A stretch of DNA of 64,000 nucleotides from Mesorhizobium huakuii (GTDB taxonomy: Bacteria; Pseudomonadota; Alphaproteobacteria; Rhizobiales; Rhizobiaceae), in NCBI RefSeq assembly GCF_014189455.1, contig NZ_CP050296.1, positions 3,034,001 to 3,098,000 of the forward strand, given 5' to 3'. Positions 37,705 to 46,537 of this stretch are shown here, one piece after another. The notes under the pieces were generated by a model. The model was given only the letters and a program-made list of their open reading frames with translations, was not told where the DNA came from and made no database searches. Position 1 is the first letter of the stretch. The number at the start of each line of letters is the position of its first letter. The position numbers and the translations under genes were made by a program.

Positions 37705-38367
37705 TCACCCTCGCCGGTCCAACCTCGCCACCAGCCGATCCCCCACCCACTGGATGCCGCAGACCAAAACAATCAGCACGATCACCACCGCCACCATCAC
37801 CGACGTCTCGAACCGCTGATAGCCGTACCGTATAGCGAGATCGCCCAAGCCGCCGGCGCCGATCGCGCCAGCCATGGCCGAGGCGCCGATCAGCGTCACC
37901 AGCGTCACGGTAAAGCCGGCAACGATGCCGGGGAGCGCCTCGGGCACCAGCACCTCGCGGATGATCGTCCAGCGGTTGCCGCCCATGGCCCGCGCCGCCT
38001 CGATCAGCCCATGGTCGACCTCGCGCAGCGACACTTCGGCGATGCGCGCGTAGTAGGGCGTGGCGGCGATCGACAGCGGCACGATGGCGGCCCAGGTGCC
38101 GATCGAGGTGCCGACGATCAGCCGTGTCAGCGGAATCAGCGCCACCAGCAGGATGATGAACGGCACCGAGCGGAAGCCGTTGATAATTGCGGCGAGCGCG
38201 CGGTTGACCCACAGGTTTTCGGCAATGCCGCCGCGTTCGGTTGATATCAAGGCCAGCCCAAGCGGCAGGCCGAAGACCAGCGAGATCAGGCCGGAGGCGG
38301 CCGTCATCAGCACCGTCTCCCAGATCGACCGCAGCAGAAGCTCAAACAGGATTGGCGACATGGCCAA
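37705..38367 (-). CDS. metI: methionine ABC transporter permease
   Basis: 220 residues with five membrane helices and the MetI-type binding-protein-dependent transport domain. The ATPase-contact loop is GLIEAARAMGGNRWTIIREVLVPEALPG (about 112-139). It begins inside the 3' end of metN (26-bp overlap), indicating strict coupling. It forms the homodimeric channel of the D/L-methionine importer together with MetN and MetQ. Confidence 0.93.
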   Translation of the reverse strand: MAMSPILFELLLRSIWETVLMTAASGLISLVFGLPLGLALISTERGGIAENLWVNRALAAIINGFRSVPFIILLVALIPLTRLIVGTSIGTWAAIVPLSIAATPYYARIAEVSLREVDHGLIEAARAMGGNRWTIIREVLVPEALPGIVAGFTVTLVTLIGASAMAGAIGAGGLGDLAIRYGYQRFETSVMVAVVIVLIVLVCGIQWVGDRLVARLDRRG

Positions 38368-39439
38368 GCACCTCCACCCGCGCCTGGCGGGCCTTCAGGA
38401 ATGTGATGATTTCAGCGAGATGGCTAGCCTCGCTGCCGGGAACGGAGAGAAACAGCGTGCCGACCGGCTGTTGCTGGATATGATCGATGCCGCCATGGAC
38501 GAGGCGGAAGGCGCCTGGAACAGAAGTAGCAAGGTCGGAAAGCAGCGGCCCGCTTGCGGCTTCGCCGGCAACGTCGATGCGCAGGATCGTCTCGGCTCCG
38601 GAAGCCGGCAGCAGCCTTGCCGCCAGTTCGGCCGGCAGTTGCGGGCGGATGGCGCCGAGCAGGCTTTTGGTGATGTCCGACTGCGGATCGGCGAACACCG
38701 ACCAGACCGGTCCTTGCTCGACGATGCGCCCGGCATCGATCACCGCCACGCGGTCGGCGATCGAGCGGATCACCTCCATCTCATGGGTGATCAAAAGGAT
38801 GGTCAGGCCAAGCTGCCGGTTGATATCCTTGAGCAGTGCCAGAATGGAGCGCGTCGTCTCCGGGTCGAGTGCCGAGGTCGCTTCATCAGACAAAAGCAGC
38901 GCCGGCCGCGCGGCGAGCGCCCTGGCGATGCCGACGCGCTGCTTCTGCCCACCCGACAAGGATGCCGGATAGGCCTTGGCTTTCTCCGACAGCCCGACAA
39001 GCTCAAGCAGCTCTGCCGCCCGCGCCAGCCGCTCGGCCTTTGGGCGGCCCTCGATCTTCAGCGGCAGCGCCACATTCTCCTCGACCGTCTTGGCCGACAG
39101 CAGATTGAAATGCTGGAAGATCATACCGATGCGCCGCCGCAGCGGCTGCAGGTCGCGCTCGCCGAGCCGGCTGATCTCGCGGCCCTCGATAAACACCTCG
39201 CCGGAATCCGGCCGCTCCAGCCCGTTCAGGCAGCGGATCAGCGTCGACTTGCCGGCGCCGCTGCGGCCGATAATGCCGAGGATCTCGCCCTTGCGCACCG
39301 TCAGCGAGATGCCATCGATCGCCGGCGTGGCACCAAAGCGGCGCTTCAGGTCGACAAGCCGCACCACGTCTTGCGACGCGTCGGGCCTAGCGTGGGTCGG
39401 ATCGGCAATCTCCCGGGATGCCGTAATATGCTGGTTCAT
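38342..39439 (-). CDS. metN: methionine ABC transporter ATP-binding protein
   Basis: 365 residues from ATG 39439. Walker A GRSGAGKST, Q-loop FQHFNLLSAKTV, signature LSGGQKQRVGIARA, Walker B LLLSDEATSALDP and H-loop LITHEMEVI are complete. The C-terminal part (about 290-365, ILRIDVAGEAASGPLLSDL) is the ACT-like NIL domain through which methionine inhibits its own uptake. It lies between metQ and metI in a leftward operon. Confidence 0.94.
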   Translation of the reverse strand: MNQHITASREIADPTHARPDASQDVVRLVDLKRRFGATPAIDGISLTVRKGEILGIIGRSGAGKSTLIRCLNGLERPDSGEVFIEGREISRLGERDLQPLRRRIGMIFQHFNLLSAKTVEENVALPLKIEGRPKAERLARAAELLELVGLSEKAKAYPASLSGGQKQRVGIARALAARPALLLSDEATSALDPETTRSILALLKDINRQLGLTILLITHEMEVIRSIADRVAVIDAGRIVEQGPVWSVFADPQSDITKSLLGAIRPQLPAELAARLLPASGAETILRIDVAGEAASGPLLSDLATSVPGAFRLVHGGIDHIQQQPVGTLFLSVPGSEASHLAEIITFLKARQARVEVLGHVANPV

Positions 39440-39529
39440 GCGGTTCCCTGTTCTCGCCAGCTCGAAACGCAAGTGCGGCCCGCGCTCAGGCGCGGACCGC
39501 ATTTGCTCTCGAACTGGACGTCCGGCGGA

Positions 39530-40384
39530 TCAATAGGCGCTAAGGCCGGTGCCCTTGTAGACCTTGTCGAACTCGGCCTTCACCGCGTCGTTCTGGTACG
39601 AAGCCACCAGCGTCTTCACCCAGGCTGCGTTCTCATTGCCGACCTTCACCGCGATGAAGTTGCGGTAGGGATTGTCAGCGATCGGCTCCTGCGCGATGCG
39701 GTTGTCCGGCGTCAGGCCGCTTTTCAGCGCCCAGTCGGTGTTGACCACGGCGGCGTCGAGATCCTCGACCGAGCGGCCGACGATGCCGGCATCCAATTCC
39801 TTGATCTCGACCTTCTTGGGGTTTTCCGCGATGTCGGCGGTGGTGGCGAGAATGCCGGTGCCGTCCTTGAGCTTGATCACGCCCTCGTTCTGCAGCACGC
39901 GCAGCGCCCGGCCTTCATTGGAGGGGTCGTTGGGCACGCCGATGACCGCGCCTTCCGGCAGGTCGGCGACCTTCGTGTATTTCTTGGAGTAGAGGCCGAT
40001 CGGCCAGACGCCGGTATAGCCGACGCGCACGATGTGGTAGCCCTGGGTCTTGATCTGGTTGTCGAGATAGGGCTGGTGCTGGAAGGCGTTGGCGTCGATT
40101 TCGCCGCGCTCCAGTGCCTCGTTCGGCTGGGTGTAATCGTTGAACACCACGGTCTCGATGGTCAGGCCCTTTTCGGCGGCCTGGGCGACAACGACGCGCC
40201 AGACATCCTCGTCCTCGCCGCTGATGATGCCGACCTTGATCGCTTTCTTGTCCTCCGCGAAGGACGCATGCGGCGCCATCAGGCTGCCGACCGCGACGGC
40301 AGACGCGAACAGCAGAGCGAGGCCACTGCGCCGGTTGAGAGTTGACCAAAGGGAAGAGGACAAAGTGTTGTTGACGTCGGACAT
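39530..40384 (-). CDS. metQ: methionine ABC transporter substrate-binding protein
   Basis: 284 residues, NlpA/MetQ family. The N-terminal region has a hydrophobic segment (GLALLFASAVAVGSLM) and an APHASFAED cleavage region; I see no lipobox cysteine, so the protein is probably soluble periplasmic. Family segments include KVGIISGEDEDVWRVV, NAFQHQPYLDNQ, IGLYSKKYTKVADLPEGA, PNDPSNEGRAL and NPYRNFIAVK. It is the first gene of metQNI. An AT-rich palindrome lies 71-94 bp upstream of its start. Confidence 0.93.
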   Translation of the reverse strand: MSDVNNTLSSSLWSTLNRRSGLALLFASAVAVGSLMAPHASFAEDKKAIKVGIISGEDEDVWRVVVAQAAEKGLTIETVVFNDYTQPNEALERGEIDANAFQHQPYLDNQIKTQGYHIVRVGYTGVWPIGLYSKKYTKVADLPEGAVIGVPNDPSNEGRALRVLQNEGVIKLKDGTGILATTADIAENPKKVEIKELDAGIVGRSVEDLDAAVVNTDWALKSGLTPDNRIAQEPIADNPYRNFIAVKVGNENAAWVKTLVASYQNDAVKAEFDKVYKGTGLSAY

Positions 40385-40454
40385 GTCTGAATCTCTGCGG
40401 TTGTGAAGTCATGGCAGCAAGGCGGATTGCCTAGGCTTGGACACATCGTCAGAA

Positions 40455-40478
40455 ATTCTATCGATTTTATCAAAGAAT
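40455..40478. promoter_or_regulatory. AT-rich imperfect palindrome upstream of metQ
   Basis: ATTCTATCGAT-TTT-ATCAAAGAAT forms two half sites (ATTCTATCGAT against ATTCTTTGAT) around a 3-bp centre. Its position and unusual AT content in a GC-rich genome suggest a regulator site, perhaps for a LysR-type sulfur/methionine regulator. I found no SAM riboswitch signature in the leader. Confidence 0.35.
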
Positions 40479-40627
40479 GCGTTTCGCCGTTCTCGCCAAA
40501 GCCGGGAATATTCTCTCAAAAATTTCAAGACATGGAGCACAAGACGGCACCGGACTGACCGCAGCGAACTGCCGTGCGATCCAGAGGCATCTGAAGCGGT
40601 CAGATTCTCAGGGAGCCCGGCGGGCTC

Positions 40628-42116
40628 TCAAAGCGCGATCCAGGCCGTCTTGAGTTCCAGATATTTCTCCAGCGCGTGCATCGACTTGTCGCGACCGAAG
40701 CCGGATTGCTTGACGCCGCCGAGCGGCACGGTGATGTCGGCACCGCCATAGGTGTTGACATGGACGACGCCGGCATGGATGGCGTGCACCATGCGATGCG
40801 CGGTCGACAGGTTGGCAGTCCACACCGCCGAGGCGAGGCCGTAGACGGTCGAATTGGCAAGCCGCACGGCCTCTTCCTCGGTGTCAAAGCGCATGACGCC
40901 AAGCACCGGCCCGAACACTTCCTCGCGGGCAAGCTGCATAGCCTGCGTGACATTCTCGAAGATCGTCGGCGCCATATAGCTGCCGCCGGTCTCGGCCAGG
41001 ATCCGGTCGCCGCCGGTGACCAGCCTTGCGCCCTCGTCCCTGGCCCTGGTGACGAACCCGAGATTCTTATCCAGCTGCTCCGCGCTCGACACCGCGCCGA
41101 CATCGCTGCTGAGATCGAGCGGGTCGCCGACTTTCAGCCGCGTGGTCGCCGAGACAAGCTCCTCCATGAAGCGGTCATAGACCGAGGACTGAACGAGCAG
41201 GCGCGAACCGGCGACGCAGACCTGGCCGGAATTGCGAAAGATACCATTGGCCGAGACGATCGCGGCCTGCTTCAGGTCCGGCGCATCGGCAAAGACGATG
41301 TTGGGCGACTTGCCGCCGAGTTCGAGGAAGACGCGCTTCAAATTGGAGCGGGCGGAATAGTCGAGCAGCCGCCTGCCGACCGGCCCCGAACCGGTGAAGG
41401 CGATGGCGTCGACATCCATATGCAGGCCAAGCGCCTCGCCGGTGACCGCGCCGCGCGCCGGTGACGACGTTGAGCACGCCGGGCGGCAGGCCGGCTTCTG
41501 CCGCCAGTTCCGCCAGCTGCAGCAGTGTCAGCGAGGCGATCTCCGGCGGCTTGACCACCACGCAATTGCCGGCGGCAAGCGCCGGCGCGATCTTCCAGGC
41601 GCCGATCATCAGCGGGAAATTCCATGGCACGATGACGCCGACGACGCCGAGCGGCTCCTTGTGGATCAGCCCCAGCACGTTCTCGGCCGTCGGCGCGATC
41701 TCGCCATAGACCTTGTCGATCGCCTCGGCGTAGTAGCGGATGGTGCCGGCCGCCGACAGCGGCTCGGCCTTGTAGGCCATGCCGATCTCGGTGCCGTTGT
41801 CGCGCACGCCGAGCACGGCCAGTTCGTCGACATGCTTTTCGATGAGTTCGGCGAGCTTGGTCAGCACCTTCTTGCGGAAGGCGGGCGCCGCGCGCGACCA
41901 CGAACCCTTCTCAAATACTCTGCGCGCCGATTTCACCGCACGGTCGATATCTGCGGCATTGCCGTCGGCTATGCTGGCGAAAGCGCGACCGTCGATCGGC
42001 GAAATGACAGGCAATGTCGCGCCGCTTGTTCCCTGCGACTGTGCGCCATCGATGAACAGGCCGCGCGCGCCGATCTCCGTGTGGCGCAGCGTGTCGATGG
42101 CATTTTGAGTGATCAT
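40628..42116 (-). pseudogene. PuuC-like aldehyde dehydrogenase, one-base frameshift
   Basis: Intended product about 496 residues. The first part (42116 to about 41460) has VSPIDGRAFASIADGNAADI, GVIVPWNFPLMIGAWKIAPAL and VVVKPPEIASL. After GVLNVVTG the frame is lost in a GCGCGCGGCGCGG run at about 41452-41464 (one extra base). The other frame continues with MDVDAIAFTGSGPVGRRLL, LELGGKSPNIVFADAPDL, the catalytic Cys in NSGQVCVAGSRLLVQ and the C-terminal GGVKQSGFGRDKSMHALE. It resembles gamma-glutamyl-aminobutyraldehyde and other amino-aldehyde dehydrogenases. It shares a strand with the adjacent permease and may act in the same pathway. If the indel is artefactual, the enzyme is complete. Confidence 0.85.
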
Positions 42117-42178
42117 GATCTTCTCATTTCAAGCAGGTGTCTTGCTGGGCGGCTTGGTATGCCGCCCAGATTTTTCGC

Positions 42179-43627
42179 TCAATCCTTCAGGGGCAGGCCG
42201 AGGCTTTCGAAGGCGACCGGATCGCGGCTCCTCAAGGCACCGGCGAGCAGCAGGCCGACCACCGCCGCGATCAGCACCAGCCCCGGCAGGAACACGCCGA
42301 GGAAGCCGCCGGCTCCCGACAGGCTGCCGAAATTGATGACGATCAGGTAGATGATGACGACGAAGGCGATGAAGGTTAGTCCGGGCAGGATGGTGGTCTT
42401 CACCGCGTTCTCCTGCGCCGACGGATTGGCACGGAAATACATCACCACGGCCAGCGAGGCGACAGCCATCATGACGATGACGCCGAGTGTCGCGACATTG
42501 GTCAGCCAGGAAAAAAGCGCCAGCACCGGGTCGAGGCCGAGCACGGCGAACAGGCCGACGACGACAGCCGCCAGCACGCTCTGGATCACCGAGGCGACAT
42601 GCGGGCTCTGGTGGGCGGAATGCGTCACGCCGATCGACTGCGGCAAAAGCTTCTCGCGGCCGGAGACATAGATGTAGCGGGCAACCGCATTGTGGAAGGC
42701 CAGCACGCCGGCGAACAGGCTCGACACGAACAGGATGCTCATCGCATGGGTCAGCAGCGTTCCGGCATAGCGATCGGACAGGCCGAACAGGAAGGTCGTC
42801 GGATCCTGCAGGCCCTGCAGTGCCGGCAGCAATTTGTCGACACCGGCGCCGACCGCCATCAGCCAGGCCGTGACCATGTAGAAGACGCCGATCAAAAGCA
42901 CCGAGAAATAGGTGGCGCGCGGAATGGTGACCTTCGGGTCGCGGGCTTCCTCGGCGTAGATCGTCGTCGCCTCGAAACCGATGAAGGCGGCAAAGCAGAA
43001 CAGGATGGCGATCGCTGGCGCGCCCGATGTGATCTGGCTCCAGCTGAAGGGCGCGGCCGAAAGGCCGCTGTCGCCGCCGGTCTTGAGGATCGTCAGATCG
43101 AGGATCAGCACCACGGCGTATTCACAGAGAACCAGCACCGTCAGGATCTTGGCCGACAGATCGACCTGACGGTAGCCGAGCACGGCGACAATGGCGATGG
43201 CGATGAAGCTCCACACCCACCAGGGCAGGTTGATGCCCCAGCCGGCAAACAGCCCGGCGGTCGCGGCACCCAGCAGGCCCATGACGCCGATCTGCATGGC
43301 ATTGTAGGACAGGATGGCGATCAGCGCCGTGGCGCCGCCGGCGAGCCCGCCGAGGCCGCGCGCGGCATAGGCATAGAAGGCGCCCGCATTGCCGACGTGG
43401 CGCGACATGGCGACATAGCCGACCGCGAACAGCAGCAGCAGAACCGTCACGATCAGATAGGTGCCGGCAAAGCCCGCGCCATTGCCCATCAGCATGCCGA
43501 GCGGCGTGCCGCCGGCGACCGCCGTGAGCGGTGCCGCCGCCGAAATCACCATGAAGGTGATGGCGCCGACGCCGAGACTGTTCTTGCGCAGCCTGTTGGC
43601 CGGCGCCTGTTCCGAAACTGCTGACAT
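42179..43627 (-). CDS. APC-family amino-acid/polyamine permease
   Basis: 482 residues from ATG 43627, which has a strong GGAGGG site; the frame stays open further upstream without such a signal. About twelve hydrophobic segments are visible. The first contains GVGAITFMVISAAAPLTAVAGG, the substrate-site type sequence of amino-acid/polyamine/organocation carriers, and FAAFIGFEATTIYAEEARDP marks helix 6. It is transcribed with the amino-aldehyde dehydrogenase and divergent from the IclR gene, so it probably imports the substrate of the 40-50 kb catabolic cluster. Confidence 0.9.
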   Translation of the reverse strand: MSAVSEQAPANRLRKNSLGVGAITFMVISAAAPLTAVAGGTPLGMLMGNGAGFAGTYLIVTVLLLLFAVGYVAMSRHVGNAGAFYAYAARGLGGLAGGATALIAILSYNAMQIGVMGLLGAATAGLFAGWGINLPWWVWSFIAIAIVAVLGYRQVDLSAKILTVLVLCEYAVVLILDLTILKTGGDSGLSAAPFSWSQITSGAPAIAILFCFAAFIGFEATTIYAEEARDPKVTIPRATYFSVLLIGVFYMVTAWLMAVGAGVDKLLPALQGLQDPTTFLFGLSDRYAGTLLTHAMSILFVSSLFAGVLAFHNAVARYIYVSGREKLLPQSIGVTHSAHQSPHVASVIQSVLAAVVVGLFAVLGLDPVLALFSWLTNVATLGVIVMMAVASLAVVMYFRANPSAQENAVKTTILPGLTFIAFVVIIYLIVINFGSLSGAGGFLGVFLPGLVLIAAVVGLLLAGALRSRDPVAFESLGLPLKD

Positions 43628-43756
43628 TGGTCCCTCCTGTTCGCGAACACCGTCGTCCGCTGGCCGCTTGGCCTGTCCCATACGCTCTGGATGCTGGTTC
43701 ATTATTTGAACCCTTATTTTGAATATAGACTTGCAAACAAAGCGGCTTCCTGTCAA

Positions 43757-43775
43757 GTTAATTCACACGTTAATT
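43757..43775. promoter_or_regulatory. candidate IclR operator (direct GTTAATT repeats)
   Basis: GTTAATT occurs at 43757-43763 and 43769-43775, 12 bp apart, between the divergent permease and IclR genes and about 25 bp upstream of the IclR start. This is the natural place for an autoregulatory site; binding is inferred. Confidence 0.35.
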
Positions 43776-43800
43776 GATTAGTCCGTGCTTGGAGGCAAAT

Positions 43801-44571
43801 GTGGGTACGGTTGGCAAGGCGATTTCACTTCTTGAACTGTTCACCGTGGCCGAGCCCGAGCTCGGGCTGACCGATCTGGCGCGCCGGTCGGGCTTCGACA
43901 AGGCGACGACGCGGCGGCTGCTGGTGGCCCTGACCAACCATGGCTTCGTCGAGCAGGACGCCGGCACGCGGCATTATCGGCTCGGTGCCGGCCTGTCGCG
44001 GCTGGCGCGCATCCGCGAGGCCCGCTTCCCTTTCCTGCAGACCGCGGTGCCGCTGGTGCGGGATCTGGCTGGCGCCACGGCCGAGACCGTGCATCTGTCG
44101 GAATTCGGCACCGACAGGCTGGTCACCGTCCATGTCGAGCATCCGGCCTGGGCGAACCGCGTCAACATCGACATCGGCCAGCTGCTGCCCCTGCATTCGA
44201 CCGCGTCGGGCATCGCCTATCTGGCTTTCGCCAGGGATGAGGCCGTCAAGGCATGCCTGGCGGGACCTCTCGAGGCCTTTACGGCGCATACGCTGATCGA
44301 GCCCGCCGCCATCGCCCGTTCCATGGCTGAGGCGCGTGAGCGCGGCTATTCGATCTGCGACCAGGGCCTGGAAGAAGGCGTCATCTCCGTCGCGGCGGCA
44401 ATCCTGGCGGCGGACGGTTTCGCGCTCGGCACCATCGCCGTGGCGGCGCCCAAGGCCAGGAGGGCGCCGGCCGACATCACGCAACGAGGACTTGCGGTCA
44501 TGGCCGCGGCACGGGAGATTTCGATGCGCCTCAATGGCGACAATTTGCAAACCCTGAGGAGGCAGGCCTGA
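43801..44571 (+). CDS. IclR-family transcriptional regulator
   Basis: 256 residues from GTG 43801 (GGAGG 5 nt upstream). The N-terminal winged helix (VGKAISLLELFTVAEPELGL, TDLARRSGFDKATTRRLLVAL) is followed by the GAF-like IclR effector domain (LRLGAGLSRLA-type region, HLSEFGTDRLVTVHVEHP, LPLHSTASGIAYLAF, ERGYSICDQGLEEGVISVAA). It is divergent from the APC permease, and its stop overlaps the next start (TGATG), so it heads the rightward operon and presumably controls both directions. Confidence 0.92.
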   Translation: MGTVGKAISLLELFTVAEPELGLTDLARRSGFDKATTRRLLVALTNHGFVEQDAGTRHYRLGAGLSRLARIREARFPFLQTAVPLVRDLAGATAETVHLSEFGTDRLVTVHVEHPAWANRVNIDIGQLLPLHSTASGIAYLAFARDEAVKACLAGPLEAFTAHTLIEPAAIARSMAEARERGYSICDQGLEEGVISVAAAILAADGFALGTIAVAAPKARRAPADITQRGLAVMAAAREISMRLNGDNLQTLRRQA

Positions 44572-45851
44572 TGTCTGCACAGACAACGCCCCGCATCCTG
44601 GTCATCGGCACCGGCGACACCAAGGCCGACGAGCTGCTGTTCATGAAGCAGTGCATCGAGGCATCGGGCGGTAGCGCCGTGATGATGGATGTCAGCGTTC
44701 TCGGCAATCCGCCCTACAGCCCCGATCACGACAAGCATGCCGTTGCCCGGGCCGTCGACGTGACGATCGAGGAGATCGTCGCCAGCGGTGACGAGAACAC
44801 CGCCATGACATTGATGGCCGGCGGCGCCGTCCAACTCGTTCGTAAGCTGCACCGCAACGGCGAGATCGATGCCTTCATTGCCATAGGCGGCTCGATGGGC
44901 ACCGATCTGGCGCTCGACGTGGCGCTCTCCCTGCCGCTCGGCGTGCCGAAATTCGTCGTCTCCACCATCGCCTATTCGCACCTCATCCCGCCCGAGCGCG
45001 TCGCGCCCGATCTGATGATGATCCTCTGGGCAGGCGGGCTCTACGGTCTCAACTCGATCTGCAAGCTGGTCCTGTCGCAGGCTTGCGGCGCGGTGGTCGG
45101 CGCGGCGAGGATCGTGCTGGAAGCCCGCGCTTCGGCGCCGGCGATTGGCCCGACCATCGGCATGACTTCGCTCGGCAGCTCCTGCCTGCGCTACATGAAG
45201 ACGCTGAAGCCGGCGCTGGAGCGGCGCGGCTATGACGTCGCCGTCTTCCACACCACCGGGATGGGTGGCCGCGCCTTCGAATCGATCGCCGGCCAGGACC
45301 ATTTCTGCGCCGTCCTCGATTTCAGCCTGCAGGAAATCACCAACCATCTCGCCGGCTCCGTCGTCTCCTCCGGCAGCGACCGGCTGGAAAATGCCGGCGC
45401 CCGCGGCATCCCGCAGATCGCGGCCCCCGGCGCGGTCGACATGGTCGATCTACCGACCTGGCAGGATTTGCCGGCTAAATTCTCCGAGCGCCCATTTCAT
45501 GCCCACAACAGGCTGATCGCCTCGATCACGGTCGACGCCGATGACCGCCGCCAGGTAGCCAGGACCATCGCCGCCAAGCTCGGCGCGTCGAAAGGCCGTT
45601 CCGCCTTCATCCTGCCGTCCCAGGGCATCCAGGAATGGGACACAGAGGGCGAGCCGCTCTACGAGCCTGAAGCGCTTGCCGCCTTCATCGATGAGATGCG
45701 TAAGGCGATCCCCGCCGGGGTCGAGTTCCACGAGATCGATGCCCACATCAACAGCGACGGCTTTGTCGCCAAGGCGCTGGAGATCTTCGACCGCTGGGTC
45801 GAGGAAGGCATCATCCCGCGCGGCATGCCGGCCAAGGGAGTGGCCGCGTGA
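44571..45851 (+). CDS. Tm-1-like (UPF0261) ATP-binding-domain protein
   Basis: 426 residues. The N-terminal part resembles the nucleotide-binding half of the Tm-1 family (ILVIGTGDTKADELLFMKQC, AIGGSMGTDLAL). The C-terminal part (GMTSLGSSCLRYMKTLKPAL, VFHTTGMGGRAFESI, FHEIDAHINSDGFVAKAL) is the rest of the UPF0261 fold. The plant member is a virus-resistance protein, but bacterial members occur in catabolic operons and their reaction is not established. Its ATG overlaps the IclR stop and its end overlaps the HAD gene (GTGA), showing tight coupling. It may act on a phosphorylated or CoA intermediate, but I cannot assign a reaction. Confidence 0.85.
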   Translation: MSAQTTPRILVIGTGDTKADELLFMKQCIEASGGSAVMMDVSVLGNPPYSPDHDKHAVARAVDVTIEEIVASGDENTAMTLMAGGAVQLVRKLHRNGEIDAFIAIGGSMGTDLALDVALSLPLGVPKFVVSTIAYSHLIPPERVAPDLMMILWAGGLYGLNSICKLVLSQACGAVVGAARIVLEARASAPAIGPTIGMTSLGSSCLRYMKTLKPALERRGYDVAVFHTTGMGGRAFESIAGQDHFCAVLDFSLQEITNHLAGSVVSSGSDRLENAGARGIPQIAAPGAVDMVDLPTWQDLPAKFSERPFHAHNRLIASITVDADDRRQVARTIAAKLGASKGRSAFILPSQGIQEWDTEGEPLYEPEALAAFIDEMRKAIPAGVEFHEIDAHINSDGFVAKALEIFDRWVEEGIIPRGMPAKGVAA

Positions 45852-46516
45852 GCGCTGTTCCGGCCCAGGCGCTTGTGCTTGATTTCGGTGGCGTCGTCAC
45901 CCGCACCCTGTTCGAGACCCATGCCTTGACCGAGCAGGCGCTCGGGCTTGCGCCCGGCACGCTGCAATGGCGCGGGCCGTTCGATCCAGACAGCGACCCG
46001 CTGTGGCGCTCCATGCAGGCCGACGAGATCGGCGAGCGCGACTATTGGCGCGCCCGCACCAGCGAGGTCGGCCGGCTCGTCGGCGAGGACTGGCAGGCGA
46101 TGGAAACCTTTGTCCAGCGCGCCCGGGGCGCCGAGCCGGAAAAGGTGGTGCGGCCCGAAGCCGACCGAGCCATTCGCGCCGTCCATGCGGCCGGGTTTCG
46201 CCTGGCGATCCTGTCCAACGAACTCGACCTGTTCTACGGCGCCGACTTCCGCCAACGGCTGCCGCTGCTCGGCCTGTTCGACACCATCGTCGACGCCACC
46301 TACACCGGCATCCTCAAACCCGATCCGCGCGCCTATGGCTTCGTCACCGAGGCGCTTGGACTGCCGGCCAGCGCCTGCGTCTTCGTCGACGACCAGCAGC
46401 GCAATGTCGATGGCGGCCGAGCCGCCGGCATGCGCACGGTGCATTTCGACGTTGCGCGGCCAGCACTTTCCTATGCCGAAGCCCTTGCCCAGTTCGACCT
46501 CGTCCCAGTTGCCTGA
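45848..46516 (+). CDS. HAD-superfamily hydrolase (HAD-IA)
   Basis: 222 residues from GTG 45848. Motif I LVLDFGGVVTRT (the nucleophile Asp, with Gly rather than the usual Asp two residues later), motif II LAILSNELD, a Lys in GILKPDPRAYG and motif IV VFVDDQQRNVDGG are present. The second motif-I residue is not Asp, as in some haloacid-dehalogenase-like or X-PP-type members, so phosphatase activity is not certain. It lies in the operon between the Tm-1-like and aminotransferase genes and may process a phosphorylated amino alcohol. Confidence 0.85.
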   Translation: MSAVPAQALVLDFGGVVTRTLFETHALTEQALGLAPGTLQWRGPFDPDSDPLWRSMQADEIGERDYWRARTSEVGRLVGEDWQAMETFVQRARGAEPEKVVRPEADRAIRAVHAAGFRLAILSNELDLFYGADFRQRLPLLGLFDTIVDATYTGILKPDPRAYGFVTEALGLPASACVFVDDQQRNVDGGRAAGMRTVHFDVARPALSYAEALAQFDLVPVA

Positions 46517-46537
46517 GACCATTTGCGGAGCCTTGTC

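Noticed and set aside
38060..40345. 761-codon antisense frame opposite metI, metN and metQ
   Set aside because: It overlaps three complete transporter genes with intact motifs.
40385..40627. SAM riboswitch in the metQ leader
   Set aside because: Some CCGCCTTGCTGCC-like sequence occurs near the start, but the conserved SAM-II core and pairing are not recognisable.
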